From positions 1-24,659 of the forward strand of contig JBMNTU010000020.1 in the NCBI GenBank assembly GCA_050945895.1: DNA of 24,659 bases. Direction: 5' to 3'. The notes beneath the pieces were generated by a model that saw nothing but the letters and a program-made list of their open reading frames with translations, did not search any database and was not told the origin of the DNA. The position numbers and the translations under genes are program-made. Below are positions 15,585 to 22,190 of this stretch, piece after piece (positions within the stretch are counted from its first letter, which is position 1; every line of letters begins with the position of its first letter). This DNA is from JBMNTU01 sp050945895 (GTDB taxonomy: Bacteria; Bacillota; Clostridia; Christensenellales; Christensenellaceae).

Positions 15585-16808
15585 CTACAGCCTACTTCCG
15601 GGAAATATGCTGCGCCTCCCTTCTCCAAGTTCTGTCAAACTTTTATCTTCCAGTACGGCCGCCTTGTAGATCGCGTCCCGTCCGAAGCGTTTTTTTATTT
15701 GCTCTATGGCCATTTCGCGGGCAATCTTTTTGCCATCCCGAAAAATATCCAACTGCTGGTTTTCCGTGTCTGCCAGGTTGGTGGCGCGCACGCCCAGCGT
15801 GCGAATGGGCGCTGCCAGGCCGTGGTTTGCAAAAAACACACGGATGGCTGCGTCCGAAATATCGTCCGAAAGGTCGGTTGCCACAGGAATGACCGCCTGC
15901 CGCACAATGCTTTTCAGGTCACTGTAGCGGATGTAGACCTGTACGCCCCGGCAGACACGGTGATATTTTTTCAGCCGCGTTGCAATGTTTGCCGAAAGTG
16001 AAAACAGGACGTTCTTTACGTCGGCTTCTGTTACAAGGTCGCGCGGCGTTGTGGTAGAGCTTCCAATAGACTTGATTTCGCGCTCATGGTCAAAGGGCAA
16101 AACGGGGGCCTGGTCATAGCCGTTTGCATAGCACCAGAGCGTTTCTCCGTTTTTGCCAAATAGCCGGATAAGCTTGTCCTTATCGCACATCGCAATGTCG
16201 CCGATCGTTTCTATATGCTTTTTTGCCAGCTTTTTGGAGGTACTGGGCCCTACATACAGTAAATCGGATGCCGGCTGCTGCCAAACGACGTCTTTATAGT
16301 TGTCCCGCCCGATGACCGTGGTGGTGTTAGGAGAACCCATATCCGAACCAAGCTTGGCAAATATTTTATTATAGCTGACGCCGACAGATGCGGTAATCCC
16401 CAGCTCGCGGGTAATGGCTTTGCGAATATCGTCCGCAACCCTGCGCCCCTGCTCCATAGAGACGCCCCGGCCCGATATGTCCAGCCATGCCTCGTCCATA
16501 CCGAAAGGCTCGACCAACGGCGTATACCGGAGGAAAATCCTGCGTGACATATCCGAGAATTTTTTGTAAAGGTCGTGCCGGGCCGTCACAAGAATCAACC
16601 CGGGGCATTTTTGCTGTGCCTTAAAAATGGCCTCGCCTGTTTTTACGCCGCACCTTTTTGCTGGGGGCGTTTTGGCAAGAATGATGCCATGGCGCATTAC
16701 CTGGTCGCCGCATACGGCGACAGCTTTGCCGCGCAGCGATGGGTTTAAAAAGCATTCTACGCTGGCATAGAAGCTGTTCATGTCTGCATGGAGGATGACG
16801 CGTTCCAT
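15585..16808 (-). CDS. Y-family translesion DNA polymerase (DinB/UmuC type)
   Basis: An error-prone polymerase that copies past damaged bases. The 407-residue product has the catalytic acidic residues Asp9 (HADMNSFYASVE) and Asp105-Glu106 (MDEAWLD, where Tyr is more usual than Trp), a probable steric-gate Phe13, helix-hairpin-helix thumb segments near residues 185-220 (ASDLLYVGPSTSKKLAKKHI) and the little-finger domain. QQLDIF at about 351-356 matches the sliding-clamp binding motif. Its ATG overlaps the TGA of the repressor gene by one base, implying coupled translation. Together with the S24 repressor this forms a damage-inducible cassette. Whether it is closer to Pol IV or to UmuC/UvrX is not resolved by eye. 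Confidence 0.95.
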   Translation of the reverse strand: MERVILHADMNSFYASVECFLNPSLRGKAVAVCGDQVMRHGIILAKTPPAKRCGVKTGEAIFKAQQKCPGLILVTARHDLYKKFSDMSRRIFLRYTPLVEPFGMDEAWLDISGRGVSMEQGRRVADDIRKAITRELGITASVGVSYNKIFAKLGSDMGSPNTTTVIGRDNYKDVVWQQPASDLLYVGPSTSKKLAKKHIETIGDIAMCDKDKLIRLFGKNGETLWCYANGYDQAPVLPFDHEREIKSIGSSTTTPRDLVTEADVKNVLFSLSANIATRLKKYHRVCRGVQVYIRYSDLKSIVRQAVIPVATDLSDDISDAAIRVFFANHGLAAPIRTLGVRATNLADTENQQLDIFRDGKKIAREMAIEQIKKRFGRDAIYKAAVLEDKSLTELGEGRRSIFPGSRL

Positions 16809-17419
16809 CAGGAAATATCCACCACCGCTTTAATTACTTTGCCAAGGACGTCTATGCGGTTTGTCTGGTCGTAAATTTGGGGCTTGTGGCTGCTATCCGT
16901 GCTGGCGGGCAAAAGCATGATATGGTCGCCCGTTTTTACAAATTTTTTGACGGTCGCGTCGCCGTCTACCATAAACACGCCGATTTCACCGTCGTTTAGC
17001 GTTTGTTGACGGTGCGCTACAACAACACATCCGTCGGGCATGTGGGCAAGGTCCATCGAATTGCCGCGGATGCGCAATGCAAAATAATCTTCAGACGTAC
17101 CCTTCAGGCCGCTTATATCGATATAGCCGCTGACGTCCTCGTAGGCAAACATGGGGGTCCCGGCGGCGGCAGTCCCATAAATGAGAATGCGGGTGCTTTC
17201 GGGCTTTGCGATGTAGCCTGCCGCAAAAAACAGATCTTCCGCCAAAACACCGTTTTCTGCATGGTCTGCGATTTTGACAAGTACATCGGCAGATGCCTTC
17301 TGCCCGCGTAAAATACGGGAGAGGTTGCCTGCATTAATACCTGCGCCCGCACAAAAACCGTTTAACGTGCGGCTGCCGATCGCTTTTTTTATTAACGAAA
17401 CCAGGAGATTTTCCTGCAT
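16808..17419 (-). CDS. XRE-S24 LexA-like self-cleaving repressor
   Basis: A 203-residue transcription factor with an N-terminal helix-turn-helix (about 10-50; NAGNLSRILRGQKAS) and a C-terminal S24 peptidase domain. Self-cleavage elements are visible: a probable Ala86-Gly87 cut site in YGTAAAGTP, nucleophile Ser121 in IRGNSMDL and the general-base Lys158 in DATVKKF. RecA-stimulated cleavage on DNA damage is the known mechanism for such proteins; here it is inferred. It is the first gene of the operon with the Y-family polymerase, so it probably represses its own promoter at 17451-17479. ATG at 17419 is preceded by AAGGAGG. It is shorter at the N-terminus than true LexA and has an XRE rather than a LexA-type winged helix. 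Confidence 0.93.
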   Translation of the reverse strand: MQENLLVSLIKKAIGSRTLNGFCAGAGINAGNLSRILRGQKASADVLVKIADHAENGVLAEDLFFAAGYIAKPESTRILIYGTAAAGTPMFAYEDVSGYIDISGLKGTSEDYFALRIRGNSMDLAHMPDGCVVVAHRQQTLNDGEIGVFMVDGDATVKKFVKTGDHIMLLPASTDSSHKPQIYDQTNRIDVLGKVIKAVVDIS

Positions 17420-17443
17420 GACTTGCGCCTCCTTGTAGTATTC

Positions 17444-17458
17444 TGCATACAGTATACA
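17444..17458 (-). promoter_or_regulatory. 15-bp dyad over the -10 box, candidate repressor operator
   Basis: TGCATAC, a central A, then GTATACA: 6 of 7 arm bases pair. It covers the -10 hexamer of the XRE-S24 promoter, a good place for autorepression. It does not look like the Bacillus-type LexA box (GAAC-N4-GTTC), none of which was seen here. Confidence 0.5.
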
Positions 17459-17479
17459 CCAACCGTTTCTTTAAAGCAA
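17451..17479 (-). promoter_or_regulatory. Promoter of the XRE-S24/polymerase operon
   Basis: The minus strand reads TTGCTT, a 17-base spacer and TATACT, about 32 bases before the start codon. Confidence 0.7.
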
Positions 17480-17511
17480 TAGATTTGTGAAATTGATTGC
17501 AAAAAAGCAAT
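17476..17511. repeat. Cluster of GCAAT/ATTGC half-sites in the divergent promoter region
   Basis: Three copies of GCAAT in alternating orientation: 17476-17480, inverted 17496-17500 and 17507-17511. The last two form an inverted repeat with a 6-A spacer. The first overlaps the -35 box of the leftward operon and the third lies about 20 bases before the -35 box of the rightward hydrolase gene, so they may be binding sites for a regulator of either or both. Confidence 0.4.
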
Positions 17512-17529
17512 AAAATGCTAAATATACCG

Positions 17530-17558
17530 TTGAAAAGCGCAATTTCGTATGTTATGAT
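17530..17558 (+). promoter_or_regulatory. Promoter of the DUF3089 hydrolase gene
   Basis: TTGAAA, a 17-base spacer and TATGAT with a TGT extension just upstream of the -10 box; a strong match 45 bases before the start codon. Confidence 0.75.
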
Positions 17559-17603
17559 TGGAATGTTAAAAATATATAAAACTGAACTGATGGCAGGAGA
17601 GCA

Positions 17604-18551
17604 TTGGACTATTCAGCACGGCACAACTGGGTGTTTGCACCCAAAAAGCGAAAACAAAAGCATCTGGTAGATGTTTTTTACGTCTATCCGACAGTTTATG
17701 TGCATCCAAATCAGAATAAAAATCATTATATGCCCGTGGGTAACCCGCTGTACCGCCTGTTTGCCATTGTAATTTCCTGGTGGCAGTCGCGCGTGTTTTG
17801 CCGCTCGTGCAACATATTTGCGCCGTATTACCGGCAGGTGGGGTTGGAGTGCCTCAAAATGACGGACGCCGAATTCAAAGAGAGCGCAAGGCACCCGTTT
17901 GAAGATGTGCGCAAGGCGTTTTTCTATTATTTGAACCACCTAAACGAAGGACGGCCGTTTATTTTGGCGGGTCACAGCCAGGGGAGCGCCATGCTCATGC
18001 AGCTCATGCGCGAAGAGTTTAAAGGGGATCGCTATAAAAAGCAGTTTGTGGCGGCCTATCTGCCGGGGTTTTCGTTGGGGCACGACGATTTTATCATACA
18101 TCCGCAGTTCCGGCTGGCCAAGGCAGAGGACGACTTGGGCGTTGTTATTACCTACAATACGTCTGCCAAAGGCCTGTCGCTAATGCGCGTCGTGCATAAG
18201 GACGCTGTGTGCGTCAACCCGCTCAACTGGAAGCATACGGCAGAATACGCCGGAAAAGAGCTGAACCTTGGTTCGGTGCTCTTTGAAGCGGGGCGGGTTT
18301 CCATAGCGCGCAAACACTTTACCGGCGCATATATAGACATGAAACAGCATGTTTTGATTATTGACAGAGATGCGCTGGACGAGCTGCTTCATATCCGCAT
18401 CGGTTTTTTCAACCGGATATTGATGAACCGGGGTTCTTTGCATATGCTGGATTATTCACTTTTCCACAGGAATCTGCAATGCAATGTAAAAAAACGCATA
18501 GAAAAGTTTTTTGAAGTTTATGGCGTGCGAAGCGACCCTACCGAAAGTTAA
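17604..18551 (+). CDS. DUF3089-type alpha/beta hydrolase
   Basis: A 315-residue probable esterase-like hydrolase. The nucleophile elbow GHSQGS puts the catalytic Ser at 125, and the opening (DYSARHNWVF, then VDVFYVYPT) and the end (LHMLDYSLFHRNLQCN) match the DUF3089 family. The start is TTG at 17604: a stop codon lies in frame 21 bases upstream, no ATG precedes the conserved opening, and AGGAGA lies a few bases ahead. There is no export signal; WW-containing hydrophobic residues at 52-61 are too short to be convincing as a membrane anchor. The substrate is unknown. It has its own promoter, divergent from the SOS-like operon, and its TAA overlaps the TAA of the convergent exonuclease gene. 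Confidence 0.88.
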   Translation: MDYSARHNWVFAPKKRKQKHLVDVFYVYPTVYVHPNQNKNHYMPVGNPLYRLFAIVISWWQSRVFCRSCNIFAPYYRQVGLECLKMTDAEFKESARHPFEDVRKAFFYYLNHLNEGRPFILAGHSQGSAMLMQLMREEFKGDRYKKQFVAAYLPGFSLGHDDFIIHPQFRLAKAEDDLGVVITYNTSAKGLSLMRVVHKDAVCVNPLNWKHTAEYAGKELNLGSVLFEAGRVSIARKHFTGAYIDMKQHVLIIDRDALDELLHIRIGFFNRILMNRGSLHMLDYSLFHRNLQCNVKKRIEKFFEVYGVRSDPTES

Positions 18552-19303
18552 ATATCCAGCTCCAGACCAACGGGGCAGTGGTCGCTTCCCATAATGTTGG
18601 GATAGATGGCCGCGTTTTTTACTTTTTTCATCAGCCTGTCCGACACTAAAAAATAGTCGATGCGCCAGCCGGTATTGTTTTCCCGCGCGCGGCCCATATA
18701 GCTCCACCAACTGTATGCACCTTCCAGCCCGGGATGAAGCGCGCGAAAGGTATCCTTAAACCCGGACTGTAAAAGCACGGTCATTTTATTGCGTTCCTCT
18801 ATGGTAAAACCGGCGCTTCGCTCATTGGATTTGGCATTTTTGATGTCGATCTCCTCATGGGCGACGTTTAAGTCGCCGCAGATTATGACGGGCTTTTTTT
18901 GGTCGAGCCCATGTACATAACTCCGAAAGGCATCTTCCCACTCCATGCGGTAATCCAGCCGAAGAAGGCCCCGCTGCGAATTGGGTGTATAGACGTTTAT
19001 CAGATAAAAAGAATCATATTCCAGCGTGATAACACGCCCCTCTTTGTCGTGGTCGGCTATGCCGATGCCGTTTTGAGCCGATAAAGCTTCTGTCCGTGCG
19101 AAAACAGCCGTTCCCGAATAGCCTTTTTTTTCGGCGCTGTTCCAATATTCGGTATATTGGGGAAGGGCGATTTCCGCTTGCCCTTTTTCCATTTTTGTTT
19201 CCTGCAGGCAGAAGATATCTGCGCCAAGGGAGTGGAAGGAATCGAAAAAACCTTTTTTGATACAAGCCCGCAGGCCGTTTACATTCCAGGAAATAAATTT
19301 CAT
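18548..19303 (-). CDS. xth: Exodeoxyribonuclease III (AP endonuclease)
   Basis: Cuts DNA at abasic sites and degrades one strand from 3' ends during base excision repair. The 251-residue product has the full set of family residues: Asn7 (SWNVNGLRA), Glu35 (LQETK), Asp144 and Asn146 (GDLNVAH), and the terminal Asp241-His242 (GSDHCPV). Length is normal for the ExoA type. ATG at 19303 has GGAGGAG a few bases upstream. Its promoter is probably at 19368-19396. The gene is monocistronic and convergent with the hydrolase gene, sharing the four bases TTAA at their stops. The nearby translesion polymerase is also a repair gene, but nothing ties their control together. Confidence 0.97.
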   Translation of the reverse strand: MKFISWNVNGLRACIKKGFFDSFHSLGADIFCLQETKMEKGQAEIALPQYTEYWNSAEKKGYSGTAVFARTEALSAQNGIGIADHDKEGRVITLEYDSFYLINVYTPNSQRGLLRLDYRMEWEDAFRSYVHGLDQKKPVIICGDLNVAHEEIDIKNAKSNERSAGFTIEERNKMTVLLQSGFKDTFRALHPGLEGAYSWWSYMGRARENNTGWRIDYFLVSDRLMKKVKNAAIYPNIMGSDHCPVGLELDI

Positions 19304-19367
19304 TTGCTCCTCCGTATATAGATGCTTTTTTCTTTGGAAGCGAGGTACTGACTTAGGGATTGTTATT

Positions 19368-19396
19368 ATTGTATACCAGTTTGAGAGCGATCACAA
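19368..19396 (-). promoter_or_regulatory. Probable promoter of the exonuclease III gene
   Basis: The minus strand reads TTGTGA, a 17-base spacer and TACAAT, leaving a leader of about 58 bases. On the plus strand TTGACA occurs at 19403-19408 and might serve the SDR gene, but no fitting -10 box is seen. Confidence 0.55.
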
Positions 19397-19483
19397 TCGT
19401 TTTGACAAAAGCAGTTTGGATGGCCGGTTATGCGGGTAACAAAGAATATACAGCTAATAAATTATAAAAGGAGCGGTTTATTC

Positions 19484-20269
19484 ATGAGTTGCTTGAATTT
19501 GTTTCGTATTGATGGAAAGACGGCAGTTGTTACGGGCGCCAGTTCCGGCCTGGGTAAGCGGGCAAGCCTTTGCTATGCGGCAGAGGGGGCCAATGTAGTG
19601 CTTTTGGCGCGGCGCAAGGAGAAGCTGGAGGATACGGCCAAAAAAATCCGGGAGGAGACGGAGGGCGACGCACTGGTGGTGGAATGCGACGTTTCTAAAG
19701 AAGAGGACGTAAAAAACGCGGTTGGCCAGGCGATTGGCAAATACGGAAAAATAGACATTTTGCTTAATGCGGCAGGGGTCGCTATTCCCGGCAGTGTGGA
19801 AAGCCTTTCGGCAGAAGACTGGGACAAGGCGATGGGCATTAACCTGCGGGGCGTTTTTCTGATGACGAAGTATATTATTCCGCATATGCGCGAAAAGAAA
19901 TACGGCAAAATTGTCAACATTGCTTCGATTAATGCCGCATTTGCGGATAAAAGCCCCGAACTGGTTCGCCATGTTTATAACGCGTCTAAAGCGGGCGTGC
20001 TGGGGCTGACAAAAGGTTTGGCGGCGTCTTATATGCAGGATGGAATAACCGTCAACTCGATTGGGCCTGGGCTCTTTCCCACGGAAATGACAAAGGATAC
20101 GCTGTTTGCAAATGAGAGTTTTATGAAGCTTTACGACATGCTTGACCCGGCCAGCCGGCCGGCGGAGGAATGGGAGCTGAATGGCACGATACTGTATTTC
20201 TCTTCGGATGCGTCCAGCTATGTGACCGGGCAGAATATATTTGTGGACGGTGGGTTTTCGATCGTATAA
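19484..20269 (+). CDS. Short-chain dehydrogenase/reductase (SDR)
   Basis: An NAD(P)-dependent oxidoreductase of the classical SDR family. The 261-residue product has the cofactor motif TGASSGLG at 17-24, NAAG at 95-98, and the catalytic Ser148, Tyr165 and Lys169 (YNASK), with the C-terminal VDGGFS typical of this group. It most resembles gluconate 5-dehydrogenase or 3-oxoacyl-reductase-like members, but the substrate cannot be settled. Arg39 and Arg40 after the second strand (LLARRKEK) favour NADP. ATG at 19484 is chosen because AAAGGAG lies about 10 bases upstream; the ATG at 19430 is less likely. The stop codon is one base before the tandem repeat array, so the repeats are in its 3' untranslated region. 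Confidence 0.94.
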   Translation: MSCLNLFRIDGKTAVVTGASSGLGKRASLCYAAEGANVVLLARRKEKLEDTAKKIREETEGDALVVECDVSKEEDVKNAVGQAIGKYGKIDILLNAAGVAIPGSVESLSAEDWDKAMGINLRGVFLMTKYIIPHMREKKYGKIVNIASINAAFADKSPELVRHVYNASKAGVLGLTKGLAASYMQDGITVNSIGPGLFPTEMTKDTLFANESFMKLYDMLDPASRPAEEWELNGTILYFSSDASSYVTGQNIFVDGGFSIV

Positions 20270-20270
20270 C

Positions 20271-20794
20271 GCGGGGAAGCCCCCGCGGGCATTGACGAGA
20301 AGAAGCCGAGCAGGTGCATACGGCTTGGTGCCCGGTGAAAAGTGTTCCTGTAAAAACGGCCCAAAAGCCGTGTAGTGCGGGGAAGCCCCCGCAGGCATTG
20401 ACGAGAAGAAGCCGAGCAGGTGCATACGGCTTGGTGCCCAGTGAAAAGTGTTCCTGTAAAAACGGCCCAAAAGCCGTGTAGTGCGGGGAAGCCCCCGCAG
20501 GCATTGACGAGAAGAAGCCGAGCGGGTACAAGTGCCGTGGTTGCCCGCCGAGATGCGTTCCTGTAAAAACGGCTCAAAAGCCATGTAAGGCGGGGAAGCC
20601 CCCGCAGGCATTGACGGGAAGAAGCCGAGCGGGTACAAGTGGCGTGGCTGCCCGCCGAAAAGTGTTCCTGTAAAAACGGTATAAAGCCGTGTAGTGCGGG
20701 GAAACCCCCGCGGGCATTGACGGGAATGAGTCGAGCAGGTGCATGCGGCTTGATGCCCGCTGAAAAGCGCTTGCGCAAGAACAGCGCCATACGT
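20271..20794. repeat. Tandem array of five ~106-bp hairpin-rich units
   Basis: Units begin at 20271, 20377, 20483, 20590 and 20696, each with a GCGGGG/CCCCGC hairpin. The first four are 106, 106, 107 and 106 bases; the fifth decays after about 70 bases. Units 1 and 2 differ at two positions. Each unit has three parts: the opening hairpin, a middle stem that comes in two versions (units 1, 2, 5 versus 3, 4), and a closing hairpin (ACGGC with GCCGT) after the shared stretch GTTCCTGTAAAAACGG. Loop bases of the first hairpin vary (AAGC, AAAC) while its stem does not. The array follows the SDR stop directly, and no gene is seen in it. Long minus-strand reading frames across it are a by-product of missing TTA/CTA/TCA triplets. 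It is not a CRISPR: units are too long and there are no spacers. Confidence 0.9.
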
Positions 20795-20823
20795 GAAAAA
20801 AAGAGGAAAATAAGAACAGCGCC
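20777..20823. repeat. 12-bp direct repeat AAGAACAGCGCC at the array end
   Basis: Copies lie at 20777-20788 and 20812-20823, separated by an A-rich stretch. Each contains ACAGCGCC, which can pair with GGCGCTGT at 20838-20845, so two alternative hairpins are possible. Confidence 0.6.
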
Positions 20824-20845
20824 GCTCCAAAAGGGGTGGCGCTGT
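20816..20845. terminator. Large hairpin between the repeat array and the LysR gene
   Basis: An 8-bp stem (ACAGCGCC with GGCGCTGT) continues inward with CTCC/GGGG. On the plus strand it is followed by CCTTATAG, a poor T-run; on the minus strand by TTCTTATTTTCC. It may end the SDR transcript, or act on antisense transcription. From here to 20980 nothing else is seen. Confidence 0.4.
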
Positions 20846-20980
20846 CCTTATAGCGAACGGGGCGGGCTTTTGCTGCCTTTGTCTACGAAGATTTTTTCTA
20901 AAGGGGCGATATGGGGCGGGTTCCGACTTATATGAGACATCCGGAGTTGTATCATTCCTGTGGGCGGAAGCGCATGGATA

Positions 20981-20989
20981 TGCTATAAT
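20981..20989 (+). promoter_or_regulatory. Extended -10 promoter of the LysR gene
   Basis: TGCTATAAT lies 18 bases before the start codon, with no recognisable -35 hexamer. The resulting leader is very short. Confidence 0.55.
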
Positions 20990-21007
20990 AATGCCGGAGG
21001 AAAAACC

Positions 21008-21925
21008 ATGAACATACAGCACATGAAATATGCGATAGAGGTAGAGAAGACCGGATCGATATCGCAGGCGGCGCAAAACCTTTATATGGGCCAGCCAAAC
21101 CTGAGCAAGGCAATTAAGGAGCTGGAGAATTCTTTGGGGATTACGCTCTTTCGCAGGACGTCTAAAGGCGTTGTTCCGACGGAAAAAGGCGAGGAGTTTC
21201 TGGTATATGCAAAACGTCTGCTTAAGCAGGTCGATGAAATAGAAGCAATGTACCGGCCGGGAGGCGCCGGGCAGGAGAATGTGTTCCGTATTTCTGTTCC
21301 GAGGAGCAGCTACATTGCCAATGTATTTACCGCTTTTGTAGCGGCGATGGATATGAAACAGGGGGCGGAGCTTACCATCCGGGAGACCAACTCGCTGCAA
21401 ACGATCCGGGATGTGGCGGAAGATAACTACAACCTTGGGGTGATACGCTATCAGGCGGATAACGAGCAATATTTCCAGGAATACATGAGGAGGCGGGGCC
21501 TTAAAAGCAGGGAGATTCTTTCGTTTGAGTACTCTGTGCTGATGTCTTCGCTTAGCCCGCTTGCGGTAGAAAAGGAGCTTCGGCCGGATATGCTTGCGCC
21601 GTACATAGAAATTTTGCACGGAGACCTTGCCGTTCCGTTCGTGCCGGAAAAAGAGGAAGGCCCCATGCGTGCGAAAAGGCGCATCTATGTATTTGAGCGG
21701 GGCAGCCAGTTTGACCTTTTGACGCGGATATCCGAATCGTATATGTGGGTGTCGCCCATGCCAAAAGATATCCTTCGGAGAAATTACCTGACCATTAAAA
21801 AGTGCAGGGACTCTATCCGGCATAAGGATGTATTGGTTTACCGCGACAGTTACCGGATGGGCAAGCTGGACGAGTTGTTTTTGGCCAAACTGGAAGAATG
21901 TGAAAAATATATTTCGGATGTTTGA
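21008..21925 (+). CDS. LysR-family transcriptional regulator
   Basis: A 305-residue regulator with the N-terminal winged helix-turn-helix (residues about 2-60; GSISQAAQNLYMGQPNLSKA, then LEnSLGITLFRR), a linker helix and a C-terminal effector-binding region. ATG at 21008 is preceded by GGAGG at the usual distance. LysR proteins usually control a divergent neighbour, but here the gene upstream, the SDR, is in the same direction and 738 bases away, and the downstream gene is convergent, so the target is not evident. The effector is unknown. Confidence 0.93.
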   Translation: MNIQHMKYAIEVEKTGSISQAAQNLYMGQPNLSKAIKELENSLGITLFRRTSKGVVPTEKGEEFLVYAKRLLKQVDEIEAMYRPGGAGQENVFRISVPRSSYIANVFTAFVAAMDMKQGAELTIRETNSLQTIRDVAEDNYNLGVIRYQADNEQYFQEYMRRRGLKSREILSFEYSVLMSSLSPLAVEKELRPDMLAPYIEILHGDLAVPFVPEKEEGPMRAKRRIYVFERGSQFDLLTRISESYMWVSPMPKDILRRNYLTIKKCRDSIRHKDVLVYRDSYRMGKLDELFLAKLEECEKYISDV

Positions 21926-22032
21926 GCTATATAGCCTGTTTTCATTCGAAAATTGAAAGCGGTTGAAGCAGGCGGAAATCGGCGCGGCGGATCGAAAAAG
22001 TATATAATAAGTTGGTTTTGAAGGATAAAATT

Positions 22033-22061
22033 GGCAGGATAAACATGGTCTGCCTTTTTTT
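22033..22061 (+). terminator. Terminator after the LysR gene
   Basis: A 5-bp stem (GGCAG with CTGCC) with a 12-base loop is followed by seven T, about 107 bases after the LysR stop codon. Confidence 0.7.
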
Positions 22062-22078
22062 GTTGTGTATTTTGCCGG

Positions 22079-22112
22079 GCGGGGAGGCCCCCGCTGGCAT
22101 AGACGGGAATGA
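22079..22112. repeat. Truncated sixth copy of the hairpin repeat
   Basis: This stretch matches the first 34 bases of unit 5 of the array at 30 positions, including the GCGGGG/CCCCGC hairpin with loop AGGC and the following GACGGGAATGA. It stands alone, 1.3 kb from the array, between the LysR and ppdK terminators, which suggests an interspersed repeat family. Confidence 0.8.
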
Positions 22113-22116
22113 ACGC

Positions 22117-22150
22117 AAAAGCAGGGCAGCCACTATGGCTGCCCTGCTTT
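22117..22150 (-). terminator. Terminator after ppdK (bidirectional)
   Basis: A perfect 11-bp stem, GCAGGGCAGCC with GGCTGCCCTGC, and a 5-base loop, flanked by AAAA and TTT. It lies about 40 bases after the ppdK stop codon and can also stop rightward transcription from LysR. Confidence 0.85.
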
Positions 22151-22190
22151 GATACTGCCTTATGCTTGCCCCGCTAAAGCGGAACGAGTT

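Noticed and set aside
19403..19436. Promoter of the SDR gene from a perfect TTGACA
   Set aside because: No fitting -10 hexamer lies 16-19 bases downstream; the nearest TTATGC is 20 bases away.
20271..20794. CRISPR array
   Set aside because: Units are ~106 bases and contiguous, without short repeats separated by unique spacers, and no cas genes are present.
19478..21823. A 781-codon minus-strand reading frame across the SDR gene, the repeats and the LysR gene
   Set aside because: It lies opposite two clear genes, and its repetitive part exists only because the repeat lacks TTA, CTA and TCA. The unit length of 106 also shifts frame at each copy, unlike a repeat protein.
22003..22061. Possible small RNA: TATAAT followed 50 bases later by a hairpin with T7
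   Set aside because: There is no -35 box or TGn extension, and the hairpin is fully explained as the LysR terminator.
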